This document shows, piece after piece, positions 22,528 to 30,833 of a stretch of DNA of 33,584 bases. A model generated the notes under the pieces. The model was given only the letters and a program-made list of their open reading frames with translations, was not told the DNA's origin and did no database searches. Positions within the stretch are counted from its first letter, which is position 1, and each line of letters starts with the position of its first letter. Position numbers and translations under genes: made by a program. This DNA is from Avimonoglobus sp965151315 (GTDB lineage: Bacteria > Bacillota > Clostridia > UBA1381): contig CBCTZG010000030.1 in the NCBI GenBank assembly GCA_965151315.1, positions 1 to 33,584 on the forward strand, in the 5' to 3' direction.

Positions 22528-23394
22528 CTATTCCCGCCCTGCCATCAACTTCAGCAAATATCCTTCACGCACGCCCCACGGTAAAACCTGCAGCGCCGCA
22601 GTCTGGAAACGGGCGCACAGCGCCAACATGATTACAAGCCCTGTCGTCAGCGTCTGATACCGTTCCTTGGCCGCCTGTTCCAAAAAATCCGGCATTTGAA
22701 GCAGGGTTCGCAGATTATCCGCCTGTAAAATATCCACCGGCTTTTGCGCTAAAGCCGCCCACAGCTTCCGGGCACACTTTGCCGTTCCGCCCATGGCGTA
22801 CAGCCTTGGGTATACCGTTCCCGGCGCCTGCCGCAGCCGCTCTGTCGCAGCTTGATCAATGGCAGAAAGCTCCGCTTCCGTCGGACGCTTCCCCGCAACA
22901 AACTGATCCCAGTACCGCCGGGTACCCATATCCATCGAGACTGCCGCAGTCAACCGGTTTCCCTGAAACGCTACGATCTGCATACTTCCGCCGCCCAGAT
23001 CGAATCCAGCGCCGTCCGGCTCATCCGCGGCTGCCCGGACAGCCAGAAAATCACATTCTGCTTCTGCGTTTTCTGTCAGTACAGCAATCGAGATCCCGGT
23101 AAGCGCCTCCATCTCCCGGCAGACTGCGGCTGCGTTATCCGCCATTCGCAGCGAAGCCGTGGCAAAGGCGTGGATCTTTTGGATTTTCTGCGCCTGGAAC
23201 CACGTCCGCATTTCCCGCAGCGCCTGTCCTAACGCCAAAATCCCCTTCTGGCACAAAATCCCGTTTTGAATGCCGGCATAGATCGGCGACGGCAGGATCT
23301 TTGCGCCTTCCTTTTCAAACGCGCCGCCCGCCGTCTGATATATCGCTCCATGCAGCGTGTTGGTACCAATATCTAAAATTCCCCACCGTTCCAT
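22528..23394 (-). CDS. Ppx/GppA family phosphatase
   Basis: 288 residues of the actin-like ASKHA fold. The phosphate-1 motif is LDIGTNTLHGAIY near the N-terminus, phosphate-2 is GAGFDLGGGSMQIV, and the late block is LPWGVREGYLLKLM. It is close to the length of short exopolyphosphatases and lacks the extra C-terminal HD-like domain of E. coli Ppx/GppA. Expected reactions are hydrolysis of polyphosphate or of guanosine pentaphosphate; the sequence does not decide. It begins 3 nt after the hisIE stop with GGAGAT inside hisIE's end, so it is co-transcribed with the his genes. Confidence 0.9.
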   Translation of the reverse strand: MERWGILDIGTNTLHGAIYQTAGGAFEKEGAKILPSPIYAGIQNGILCQKGILALGQALREMRTWFQAQKIQKIHAFATASLRMADNAAAVCREMEALTGISIAVLTENAEAECDFLAVRAAADEPDGAGFDLGGGSMQIVAFQGNRLTAAVSMDMGTRRYWDQFVAGKRPTEAELSAIDQAATERLRQAPGTVYPRLYAMGGTAKCARKLWAALAQKPVDILQADNLRTLLQMPDFLEQAAKERYQTLTTGLVIMLALCARFQTAALQVLPWGVREGYLLKLMAGRE

Positions 23395-23396
23395 TC

Positions 23397-24011
23397 TTAT
23401 CTCCGCTTTTCCAGCTCCGCAAAAATATCCTCCCAGGTCATATCATTATCTACCAGCATAACGGTCAGGTGATAGAGAAGGTCCGCTGTTTCGTAGGTGA
23501 TCTCCGCCTTGTCCTGGTTCTTCCCGGCGATGACGACCTCACAGGCCTCCTCCCCAACCTTTTTCAGGATCTTATCCGGCCCTTTGTCAAACAAATAATT
23601 CGTATAGCTGCCAGGCTGCGGGTTTTGCTTCCGATCCTGGGCCACCGCCGTCAGCCGGGTAAGGATATTCTCTTGGGCCGTTTCTGCGGCAGAAACCGGT
23701 TCTCCGTCCACGCTGCGGTAGAAACAGGTTTTATTGCCGGTATGGCAGGCCGGGCCGGCGGGCTTCGCTAACACCAACAGGCAGTCCTGATCACAATCCA
23801 CCCGGATTTCCTGGATATACAGCGTATTTCCCGAGGTCGCGCCTTTCTCCCAAAGCTCGTTTCGGGAACGGGACCAAAATGTGGCCCTGCCGGTTTTCTG
23901 CGACCGCACATAGGCTTCCTGGTTCATATAGGCCACCATTAGCACCTCTTTCGTGTCCGCATCCTGTACAACTGCCGGGATTAACCCGTTTTCATCAAAT
24001 TCCAATTCCAT
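23397..24011 (-). CDS. hisI: HisIE: phosphoribosyl-AMP cyclohydrolase / phosphoribosyl-ATP pyrophosphatase
   Basis: 204 residues, bifunctional, steps 2 and 3 of histidine synthesis. HisI part (1-~110): LIPAVVQDADTKEVLMVAYMN, TFWSRSRNELWEKGATSGN, zinc/metal ligands in DCDQDC and ACHTGNKTCFYR. HisE part (~115-204): QNPQPGSYTNYLFDKGPDKILKKVGEEACEVVIAGKN and ETADLLYHLTVMLVDN, with the acidic residues of the MazG-like fold. GGAGG lies 8 nt before ATG 24011, within the hisA 3' end (17-bp overlap). Usually called hisI or hisIE. Confidence 0.97.
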   Translation of the reverse strand: MELEFDENGLIPAVVQDADTKEVLMVAYMNQEAYVRSQKTGRATFWSRSRNELWEKGATSGNTLYIQEIRVDCDQDCLLVLAKPAGPACHTGNKTCFYRSVDGEPVSAAETAQENILTRLTAVAQDRKQNPQPGSYTNYLFDKGPDKILKKVGEEACEVVIAGKNQDKAEITYETADLLYHLTVMLVDNDMTWEDIFAELEKRR

Positions 24012-24735
24012 TGATCGTTCCTCCGTTTCCGATTTGGATTGCTTCTGGCAGAGCTACATTTCCGGTATACAGAGCTCTGCCTACAATAACGCCTTCTACG
24101 CCTGTCGGAATCAGCCCGCGGATATGCGCGAGGCTTCCCACGCCGCCGGAAGCAATTACATCCATCCCCACCGCCCGGACCATTTCTTCCATGGCTGCGG
24201 TATTTGGCCCTTGCAGCGTACCGTCCGTGGCAATATCCGTATACACAATCGTCCGGACGCCGGCATCCTCCATTTTTCTTGCAAATTCTACTGCTGGATA
24301 TGTACTAACCTCTTCCCAGCCGGAAACCGCAACCATGCCGTCCTTGGCATCAATCCCAATTACGATTTTTTCACCGTATTCCACCACTGCCTGCCGCACA
24401 AAATCAGCCTCCCGGACGGCGGAGGTTCCGATAATCACCCGGCTGACACCACAGGCAAGCCGGCTTTCAATATCCGCCATGGTACGGATCCCGCCGCCGG
24501 TCTGCACCGGTACGCGGACACTTCGGCATATCCTGCGGATACAGTCCTCATTGACGCCCGTCCCTTTCAGGGCGCCATCCAGGTCTACCACATGGATAAA
24601 TTCCCCGCCGGCGGCCTCCCATTTTTTCGCCGTCTCCGCCGGGTCCGTCCCGTACACGGTCATATCAGAAAAATTCCCTTTGAGGAGCCGGACGCAGTTC
24701 CCATCCCGAATATCAATCGCCGGATAAATCCGCAT
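23995..24735 (-). CDS. hisA: HisA: ProFAR isomerase
   Basis: 246 residues from MRIYPAIDIRDGNCVRLLKG. Isomerises ProFAR to PRFAR, step 4 of the pathway. TIM-barrel motifs include catalytic D8 in PAIDIRDG, FIHVVDLDGAL, VQTGGGIRTMADIE, VIIGTSAV, the second catalytic Asp in VYTDIATDGTLQGPN and VIASGGVGSL. ATG 24735 has AGAGGAA upstream; the longer reading to 24783 would run into hisG. It overlaps hisG by 23 bp and hisIE by 17 bp. In most Firmicutes hisF follows hisA; here it is missing. Confidence 0.96.
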   Translation of the reverse strand: MRIYPAIDIRDGNCVRLLKGNFSDMTVYGTDPAETAKKWEAAGGEFIHVVDLDGALKGTGVNEDCIRRICRSVRVPVQTGGGIRTMADIESRLACGVSRVIIGTSAVREADFVRQAVVEYGEKIVIGIDAKDGMVAVSGWEEVSTYPAVEFARKMEDAGVRTIVYTDIATDGTLQGPNTAAMEEMVRAVGMDVIASGGVGSLAHIRGLIPTGVEGVIVGRALYTGNVALPEAIQIGNGGTINGIGI

Positions 24736-25387
24736 GCTGCACCATTCCTCTCTGTTCCAATTCCGCCTTAAAGCTTTCCACAATTTGCATAATCCGGTCT
24801 GTATGCATCTTCATGCTGACCTTATTCACCACGAACCAGGCCGACAGCGGGCAAATGTCCTCCAACACCTCCAGCCCGTTTTCCGCCAAGGTCTTCCCGC
24901 TTTCCACAATGTCCACGATCACATCGCTCAATCCCACCAGCGGCGCCAGCTCTACAGAACCATTGAGCTTAATCAGTTCAATGGTCTGCCCCTTTTCCGT
25001 CTGGAAAAACTGCTCCGCAATCCGGGGATATTTGCTGGCCACCTTGAGATTATTGATCTTATACATCTGCTCTTTCATTTCCCGGGGGCCGCAGACTGCC
25101 ATTTTACATGCCCCAAACCCCAGGTTAATCATCTCATACAGATTCTTATGCGCCTCTAAAAGCGTGTCCTTGCCCACAATCCCAATATCGGCCGCGCCAT
25201 ATTCCACATAAGTCGGCACGTCTGAGGCCTTTACCAAAATAAACTGGATCTGGTTCTGTTCATCCCGAAAAATCAATTTTCTTGTTTTTTGCTTCATTTC
25301 CGAGCAGTCCATCCCCGCCGCTGTAAAGAGCTCCATTGCCAGCTCCGCAAGCCGCCCCTTTGCCAGGGCTACCGTTAAATACTGCAT
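24713..25387 (-). CDS. hisG: HisG: ATP phosphoribosyltransferase, short form
   Basis: 224 residues. First step of histidine synthesis, joining ATP and PRPP. Typical blocks are VALAKGRLAELAMELF, FILVKASDVPTYVEYGAADIGIVGKDTL and the PRPP-binding loop LVGLSDVIVDIVESGKTLAENGL. It lacks the C-terminal regulatory domain of long HisG, so it needs HisZ, encoded directly upstream (21 bp gap). AGAGGA precedes the ATG at 25387. Confidence 0.97.
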   Translation of the reverse strand: MQYLTVALAKGRLAELAMELFTAAGMDCSEMKQKTRKLIFRDEQNQIQFILVKASDVPTYVEYGAADIGIVGKDTLLEAHKNLYEMINLGFGACKMAVCGPREMKEQMYKINNLKVASKYPRIAEQFFQTEKGQTIELIKLNGSVELAPLVGLSDVIVDIVESGKTLAENGLEVLEDICPLSAWFVVNKVSMKMHTDRIMQIVESFKAELEQRGMVQHADLSGD

Positions 25388-25408
25388 ATCGTCTATCCTC
25401 TCTATCCC

Positions 25409-26746
25409 TCAATGGCAGTCACAGCCGCAGTCATGGTCATGATGATCATGTCCGCAGTTACAGCCGTCTTCCTCTGCTTCCCCGTCTTCATAATACCCCA
25501 AAAAATCCTGCACAGTGGTTTCCGTGATTTCCTGTTTCAGGAAGTCCTTAATCATCAGCCTCCCATCGGCAAAGACCCGCAGCATACAGCCTGCGCCGCT
25601 TTTTTTCGCATAGGCCTCCGCCGCCTTGTAGTCCCCGTCTCCCACATATCCTTCTACCAGGCATCCGTTGACCCGAAGGCTGTAGGCCAGGTCGTAGGCC
25701 AGCCCGTCCGCGTTGTGCTCCGCAAACAAAAGGCTTGCCGAAGGGCCGGCAGCTTCCGTGTCCCCGGCGTTACGCAGGGCGGAAAGGATCCGGTTGATAC
25801 CAAAAGCCGCGCCCACAGCGCCCATTGGCTTGCCGAAATTTCCCATCAGATTATTATACCGGCCGCCGGCGCAAATCGGGAAGCTTACGCCCCTGGTATA
25901 AATTTTAAAGATAGATCCGGTGTAATAATCAATGCTTTGCAGCATTCCCAGGTCAATCGACACAAATCTTTCAAAGCCATACAGGCATAACAGCGAATAG
26001 ATCCGTTTTAAGTTTTCCAAGGCCTTTTTCGACGTTTCGTTCAAGCCTGCTACCATCGCTTTTTCAAATACATCCATGCCGCCGAATAAATACGGCAGCT
26101 CAATCATCAAGCCTTTCACATCCTCGCCGATCGCCAGCCGTTCCGTCAATTCCCGGATCCCCAGCGTATCCTTGCAGTCGATGCGCTCCCGCAGCTTTTC
26201 GATATCCGCTGGTCCCAGGCCCGCCTGCTCCACCAGTCCATTGAAAAAGGCGACCTGGCCGATCTCCACCTGGGATTCCTGAATGCCCACCGCAAGAACC
26301 GCTTCAATAGCCGCGGCAATGACCTCCGCGTCGGCCTCCGGCGTATCCGCGCCAATCAGCTCGATCCCCGACTGGGTAAATTCCCGCTGCCGGGCGCCTT
26401 CGGTCTTTTCCGCCCGGAACACATTCCCTGTATAGCAATACCGCAGGGGCAGCACATCCAGCTCCGCCTTTGTAGCCGCCATCCGGGCAATGGATGTCGT
26501 AATATCCGGCCGGAGGGTTAGTATCCGGCCGTGCTCGTCAAAAAATTTAAACATGACCTCCTGGGAGATCTGCCCGCCGTTGCCGGCAAACACATCGTAA
26601 AACTCAAAGCTGGGCGTTTCTACCTCCTGATAGCCAAACGAGGCAAACACAGACCAGACTGTATTTTCCACTTCCTTTTTCTTCGCGCATTCCCCGGACA
26701 AAATATCACTGACACCCGTAGGTGTATGCAGTTTCCAATCTGACAT
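25409..26746 (-). CDS. hisZ: HisZ: ATP phosphoribosyltransferase regulatory subunit with Cys/His tail
   Basis: 445 residues. HisRS-like regulatory partner of short HisG that also mediates histidine feedback. HisRS-type motifs: TPSFEFYDVFAG, MFKFFDEHGRILTLRPDITTSIARM, LRYCYTGNVFRAEKTEGARQREFTQSGIELIGAD, and SIDLGMLQSIDYYTGSIFKIY with GGRYNNLMGNFG. It extends past the HisRS-like core with LLFAEHNADG..VEGYVGDGDYKAAEAYAKKSGAGCMLRV, an anticodon-domain-like segment. The last 18 residues, GCNCGHDHHDHDCGCDCH, hold five Cys and five His and are not part of the usual family. AAAGGAG precedes ATG 26746. Confidence 0.96.
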   Translation of the reverse strand: MSDWKLHTPTGVSDILSGECAKKKEVENTVWSVFASFGYQEVETPSFEFYDVFAGNGGQISQEVMFKFFDEHGRILTLRPDITTSIARMAATKAELDVLPLRYCYTGNVFRAEKTEGARQREFTQSGIELIGADTPEADAEVIAAAIEAVLAVGIQESQVEIGQVAFFNGLVEQAGLGPADIEKLRERIDCKDTLGIRELTERLAIGEDVKGLMIELPYLFGGMDVFEKAMVAGLNETSKKALENLKRIYSLLCLYGFERFVSIDLGMLQSIDYYTGSIFKIYTRGVSFPICAGGRYNNLMGNFGKPMGAVGAAFGINRILSALRNAGDTEAAGPSASLLFAEHNADGLAYDLAYSLRVNGCLVEGYVGDGDYKAAEAYAKKSGAGCMLRVFADGRLMIKDFLKQEITETTVQDFLGYYEDGEAEEDGCNCGHDHHDHDCGCDCH

Positions 26747-26763
26747 GATCCTATGCTCCTTTG

Positions 26764-26787
26764 CTTTATCTTGCTAAAGTGATAAAG
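26764..26787. promoter_or_regulatory. Inverted repeat in the his operon leader
   Basis: CTTTATC (26764-26770) and GATAAAG (26781-26787) lie between the promoter and the hisZ Shine-Dalgarno, just downstream of the predicted transcription start. Good position for a repressor operator; no regulator gene is nearby. Confidence 0.4.
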
Positions 26788-26789
26788 TT

Positions 26790-26818
26790 ATTCTACAACT
26801 TTTTTCCTGCTTTGTCAA
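26790..26818 (-). promoter_or_regulatory. his operon promoter
   Basis: Minus-strand -35 TTGACA (26813-26818), 17-bp spacer, -10 TAGAAT (26790-26795), 44 bp before the hisZ ATG. Confidence 0.85.
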
Positions 26819-26927
26819 GTCTTTTATATGATTTCTAAAAATTTTTTACAGCATAAATCCAGCAGTGCCGCGGCAAACTAAATGCAGCGGTTTAGACCGC
26901 AAAACCCAGTAAAGGGAGGATTTTTCC

Positions 26928-27119
26928 ATGCCTCACAAAGAAAAGCCTAAAAAAAATCAAACGGCGGATAATTTTTTTGACGACTATGTTTCCGCCTGCT
27001 GCACAACGGACTGTACCGGCCTGATCCAAATCCCGCCGCGTTCCGCGGCGGAGCAGGACGCCTATTTGGAAATCTATCAATATGGGCCGCCTGCACCGCC
27101 GGAAGAGGACGATCAGTGA
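26928..27119 (+). CDS. Small hypothetical protein (63 aa)
   Basis: 63 residues, MPHKEKPKKNQTADNFFDDY..., with GGGAGGA 7 nt upstream of ATG 26928. Lys-rich N-terminus, a SACCTTDCTGLI segment with three Cys (CCxxxC), and an acidic Pro-rich end (GPPAPPEEDDQ). No signal or membrane segment. I do not recognise a family. The Shine-Dalgarno and a strong terminator 7 bp after its stop support real expression. The CCTTDC cluster might bind a metal; speculation. Confidence 0.6.
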   Translation: MPHKEKPKKNQTADNFFDDYVSACCTTDCTGLIQIPPRSAAEQDAYLEIYQYGPPAPPEEDDQ

Positions 27120-27125
27120 CACTGC

Positions 27126-27167
27126 GGAAAACAGGCAAAAATATACTGTTATTTTTGCCTGTTTTCC
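27126..27167. terminator. Terminator after the 63-aa ORF
   Basis: Perfect 18-bp stem, GGAAAACAGGCAAAAATA with its complement, around a 6-nt loop, 7 bp after the stop codon. The T-rich 3' arm (TATTTTTGCC) and symmetric sequence make it a strong, possibly bidirectional terminator. Confidence 0.75.
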
Positions 27168-27248
27168 AATATCTTATGATCCGCGGGGATATTTTTTAAA
27201 ACCACGGCGATACTACATAAAGAATATTTCCAAAGGGGGCGCGGCGCC

Positions 27249-28772
27249 ATGCAAAGTCGGACTGGCTGGATCGAAAAGATTGGGCAAAGAATTCCCGACC
27301 CGGTCATTATTTTTATTAGCCTGTATATTTTGGTAATGCTGCTTTCCGCTGTTTTGGGCGGACGCAGCTTTGAGGCGGTAACGTCTGCTGGAACCACTGT
27401 CTATACCTTTCAAAATATGTTCCAGGCCGAAAATTTCCGCTGGATTTTCCAGAACGCACTTCTGACGAACTGGCTCGGTTATGGAAATGGGATCTTAGGG
27501 TCTATCCTGATTGTGATTTTTGGTATTGGGGTCGCGGAGGAATCCGGCCTGCTTTCCGCGCTGATTCGCCGGGCCGGCACAGCCATTTCCGTTCGGTTTC
27601 TCCCCTATGTACTGGTGTTTCTGGGAATCATGAGCAACATAGCCACAGACGCAGGCTACATTGTTTTAGTCCCTTTGGCCGGCCTTTTATACGCCGGCAT
27701 CGGGAAAAATCCGCTGATTGGTATGGCAGCGGCCTTTGCCGGCGTTTCCGCAGGGTTCAGCGCCAACCTGATCCCCGCTACGGCGGTGGATGTAATCATT
27801 GGCACAAACGCCCAGAATTTTGCCCTGAGCCAGGGGATCCCGTTTATTTCCTATACCGGACACAGTATCCATCCCATGACAATGCATTATTATTTTATGG
27901 TCACTTCCACTGTGCTCCTGGTATTGCTGGGTGGATTCATTACAAACCGCTGGATCGGCCCCCGCCTGGAAAAGCAGGATTATCAGCTGCCGACAGATTT
28001 AAACCTGCAAAACTTTCAGGTCAGCAGCCAGGAGCGCCGGGCTATGTGGTGGGCCCTGGCGGGCCTGCTGGTCAGCGCCGCCATCGTTTTGCTGCTTGCG
28101 TTTGGCCCGCTGCGCACATACACGGACAATACCGGCAAGGAAGTCACCCCTTTTTTAGACCAGATTATTCTGATCATTACATTCCTATTTTTTGTGCCGG
28201 GGGTATTTTATGGTGCGGCGGCCGGGAAATTCCAGTCTGCAGGCCAGGTTGTCAAGGCGGTTTCCAAGCAGCTGGGCAGTATGGGGTATGTTTTGGTGCT
28301 GACCTTTTTCAGCTATAATTTCCTGGCCCTTTTGACCTATACCAATTTGGGTACCTATATCACATACATCGGCGCCCAAGGCCTGCAGGCCTTGGGGCTA
28401 TCCCAGTTTCCTATTTTGCTGATGCTTGGCTTTATTCTGGTTACAGCACTGATCAACTTATTTGTAGGCGGCCTAACCTCCAAATGGATGCTTTTGGGGC
28501 CGATTTTCGTGCCCATGCTATATCATGTCAATCCGGAAATGACGCCGGATGTGGTCTCCGCCGCATACCGCGTTGCAGATTCCTGCACCAACACGATCAC
28601 ACCGCTGATGACCTACGCCGGCGTGATCCTGATGTATATGCGTCGATATAAATCTGACTTTTCGGTTTCCGACCTAATCGGAACCATGTTCCCCTATTCG
28701 TCTATATTTCTGGCCGCGTGGAGCCTGCTTTTAATCGTCTTTGTCTGGCTCAAGATCCCACTGGGCTTTTGA
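27249..28772 (+). CDS. AbgT family transporter
   Basis: 507 residues, polytopic. The AbgT family includes E. coli AbgT (p-aminobenzoyl-glutamate uptake) and MtrF-type drug exporters. Family blocks: DPVIIFISLYILVMLLSAVLGG, GLGVAEESGLLSALIRR-like (GIGVAEESGLLSALIRRAG), MSNIATDAGYIVLVPLAGLLY, GFSANLIPATAVDVIIG, and AYRVADSCTNTITPLMTYAGVIL with hairpin-loop substrate-site residues. Full length. AAAGGGGG lies upstream of ATG 27249. No peptidase genes (abgA/B type) adjoin, so the substrate remains open. A strong terminator follows. Confidence 0.93.
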   Translation: MQSRTGWIEKIGQRIPDPVIIFISLYILVMLLSAVLGGRSFEAVTSAGTTVYTFQNMFQAENFRWIFQNALLTNWLGYGNGILGSILIVIFGIGVAEESGLLSALIRRAGTAISVRFLPYVLVFLGIMSNIATDAGYIVLVPLAGLLYAGIGKNPLIGMAAAFAGVSAGFSANLIPATAVDVIIGTNAQNFALSQGIPFISYTGHSIHPMTMHYYFMVTSTVLLVLLGGFITNRWIGPRLEKQDYQLPTDLNLQNFQVSSQERRAMWWALAGLLVSAAIVLLLAFGPLRTYTDNTGKEVTPFLDQIILIITFLFFVPGVFYGAAAGKFQSAGQVVKAVSKQLGSMGYVLVLTFFSYNFLALLTYTNLGTYITYIGAQGLQALGLSQFPILLMLGFILVTALINLFVGGLTSKWMLLGPIFVPMLYHVNPEMTPDVVSAAYRVADSCTNTITPLMTYAGVILMYMRRYKSDFSVSDLIGTMFPYSSIFLAAWSLLLIVFVWLKIPLGF

Positions 28773-28773
28773 A

Positions 28774-28806
28774 TGGAAAACCACAGGATACATCCTGTGG
28801 TTTTCC
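28774..28806. terminator. Bidirectional terminator between convergent genes
   Basis: GGAAAACCACAGGA and its complement around TACA, directly after the AbgT gene stop (28772) and just before the end of the convergent DUF1861 gene (28808). Confidence 0.85.
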
Positions 28807-28807
28807 A

Positions 28808-29746
28808 TTATTTGTGATAGATTCCATCCGCCCCAAACGGATAGGCGATCGTGATCCGGCCCACTTCCGTGTCACCGATCCCGCTGTATAAGTCTGCCAG
28901 GCCGTCCCTCCTGCGCACAATTCCAGCCGTAAAGGCACAGTCCGTCAGCCCTGGCTTTTTAGCCGGCCCTGCCGGATAACAGCTTCTTGTGCCAATGATC
29001 TGAAAATCTGATACAGACCGGGTATGCGGATCAAAAATAAAGGCGGTATTCATATATACCTGTTTCCCCTGATCCTGGTAGCATTGATGCCCGATCACGC
29101 CGATCCGGCCGCTTTCCAGACAATAGCACTGGTTGCAGCCGCCCCACTCGCCGCTGCTGATCAGGCCGTCAATAATAGCCGCGTTTTCGATCGTCTCGGC
29201 GCATAACGCCTGCAGGCTGTCAATAATTGTGAATCCTACCACCGACTCACTTCCATACTTTTCCAGCACTGCCTGGCTGCGGGGTCGGGAAAATACGCCG
29301 ATTCGTCCATCTGCCAGTTCTACCAGCCGAATGTCCTTCATATAATCCGGGCCAGTGGTGAAATAACGCAGATTGTCAATGTCTGTTCCTCGATAAAAAT
29401 ATCCATAGTATGTATCGATTTTCCCTTGGCTATAGCGCACATGTGTTCCGCCCATTACCAGTTCCCCGCCGATAAAGGCGATATACGGGTCCTCCAGCTG
29501 ATAAATCATGCTGCCCGGCACCAGGGTCCAGTCATCCTGGCCGGACTGTTCAAACAGTCTTACCCAGCTTCTGGCCCACTCCTGCCGGTTCTCCACCCTG
29601 CCGAAGATATATGCGCGTCCGTTCATCATAAATGGGATGGAAGAATTGTACACATCCATGCCCTCCACGCCGTGAAAGCAGAGTTTTGCGCTTTCATAAA
29701 TCTGTTTCTCCTGCTCAAACTTCAGCCGTTTTTCCTTTAATGTCAT
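28808..29746 (-). CDS. DUF1861 (GT108/GH130-like five-bladed propeller) protein
   Basis: 312 residues from MTLKEKRLKFEQEKQIYESA (ATG 29746, GAAAGGAA upstream). No signal peptide, so cytoplasmic. The blocks GMDVYNSSIPF, FIGGELVMGGTHV, YMKDIRLVELADGRIGVFSRPR, SSGEWGGCNQCYCL and the final LYSGIGDTEVGRITIAYPFG are arranged like the blades of GH130-related propellers. From memory, DUF1861 also covers Leishmania MTP proteins, now family GT108, which make and phosphorolyse beta-1,2-mannan. I therefore suggest a mannoside phosphorylase or transferase; the bacterial members' substrate is unproven. It lies 70 bp downstream of an AraC regulator on the same strand. Confidence 0.75.
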   Translation of the reverse strand: MTLKEKRLKFEQEKQIYESAKLCFHGVEGMDVYNSSIPFMMNGRAYIFGRVENRQEWARSWVRLFEQSGQDDWTLVPGSMIYQLEDPYIAFIGGELVMGGTHVRYSQGKIDTYYGYFYRGTDIDNLRYFTTGPDYMKDIRLVELADGRIGVFSRPRSQAVLEKYGSESVVGFTIIDSLQALCAETIENAAIIDGLISSGEWGGCNQCYCLESGRIGVIGHQCYQDQGKQVYMNTAFIFDPHTRSVSDFQIIGTRSCYPAGPAKKPGLTDCAFTAGIVRRRDGLADLYSGIGDTEVGRITIAYPFGADGIYHK

Positions 29747-29816
29747 TTTACAACATTCCTTTCTGCTTTTATTCTTATCCTTTAGCCGGACAATCTCCAG
29801 CCCCATGCCCTTCCCG

Positions 29817-30710
29817 TCAAACTAAGAACACCGGCTGCACAGCCTTCCCGCCTTGGCCCGCGTCAGTCAGGAAAATTTTTCTGTACTGCATCGGCGAATA
29901 TCCCGTCTCCCGTTTAAACACCATGCTGAAATAATTGGGATTGTTAAAGGCCAGCCGTTCGCTGATGTCCTGTATGGCATAGCCGTTTTCCAGCATAGTT
30001 ACCGCCCGGATGATTTTCATCTTCACAAAATATTTATGGATCCCGTGGCTGGCGTATTTCCCGAATACTTTTTTTATATTAGACACGCTGCTGGCGCAAA
30101 GCCGGGCCACATCCTCCACAGAAATCCATTCCTCGATATGATCCTCTAACACACGGACAATATCCTGAAATATTTTAGCGTTTTTCGTGCAGTCTTGGGC
30201 TGCCATCTTTGTCCCGGTGGCCAAAATCGAAAGCAAAAACCCTTCCAGGCTGTTGCCCACACGCTGGCATGACAGCGGATCTTTACCCCACAGCTTCAAA
30301 AAATTGCAAACCCCATCGGCGCTATATGGCCCTTCTTCCGGCCGTCTGCACAGCCCCAGGGTCTCTAAAATTTTTTCCCGCTGACCATAGGACAGCTTAT
30401 ATACCCCCTCTGCGAAATCCGTCATTCGGCTCCCATCCGCAAAAAAAGACATGATCAGCACATGGGGCCGAATGTTGGAAACGGCCCAGATTTTATGAAA
30501 CTCCATGGGCTTGTGGAATATGATCTCACCCGGATTCAGCTCATACACCCGGCCGTCCGCCGATACACCTGCCTTGCCATCGATCACATACACAAGCTCC
30601 CAGAAATTATGATTTTCGCCGCCAAAATAGAAATCCGCCCCATAACGGGCTTCAAACGCGGACATTAACGCGCGGATCCGCACGCATTCCCCAACCTTAT
30701 ACTCTTCCAT
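29817..30710 (-). CDS. AraC/XylS family transcription regulator
   Basis: 297 residues from MEEYKVGECVRIRALMSAFE; GGAGG lies 5 nt before ATG 30710. The N-terminal cupin sensor (residues ~15-110: FWELVYVIDGKAGVSADGRVYELNPGEIIFHKPMEFHKI) and the C-terminal double HTH (ISVEDVARLCASSVSNIKKVFGKYA; AIQDISERLAFNNPNYFSMVFKRETGYSPMQYRK) are both complete. It most likely binds a sugar and controls its own gene with the DUF1861 gene and the divergent oxidoreductase gene across the 123-bp intergenic region. Confidence 0.92.
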   Translation of the reverse strand: MEEYKVGECVRIRALMSAFEARYGADFYFGGENHNFWELVYVIDGKAGVSADGRVYELNPGEIIFHKPMEFHKIWAVSNIRPHVLIMSFFADGSRMTDFAEGVYKLSYGQREKILETLGLCRRPEEGPYSADGVCNFLKLWGKDPLSCQRVGNSLEGFLLSILATGTKMAAQDCTKNAKIFQDIVRVLEDHIEEWISVEDVARLCASSVSNIKKVFGKYASHGIHKYFVKMKIIRAVTMLENGYAIQDISERLAFNNPNYFSMVFKRETGYSPMQYRKIFLTDAGQGGKAVQPVFLV

Positions 30711-30761
30711 TGATCCCTCCAAAGAATAGCTGATTTTATAGATTTTTAGTCCGAAAGTGTA

Positions 30762-30790
30762 TTGATTTCTGTTTTTATATCTTATATACT
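30762..30790 (+). promoter_or_regulatory. Promoter of the Gfo/Idh/MocA gene
   Basis: TTGATT (30762-30767), 17-bp spacer, TATACT (30785-30790), 43 bp before ATG 30834, in the divergent region shared with the AraC gene. Confidence 0.7.
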
Positions 30791-30833
30791 AAGGATACTA
30801 CAAACTATTTCATTTGTAAAGGGGGACTTACAT

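Noticed and set aside
23879..24727. 282-aa plus-strand open frame
   Set aside because: It is the mirror frame of hisA/hisIE, Pro/Ser/Thr-rich as expected from antisense of GC-rich codons; hisA and hisIE are unambiguous.
25409..25480. His/Cys-rich end of hisZ as a separate small metallothionein gene
   Set aside because: It is in frame with hisZ without an internal start or Shine-Dalgarno, so it is a tail, not a gene.
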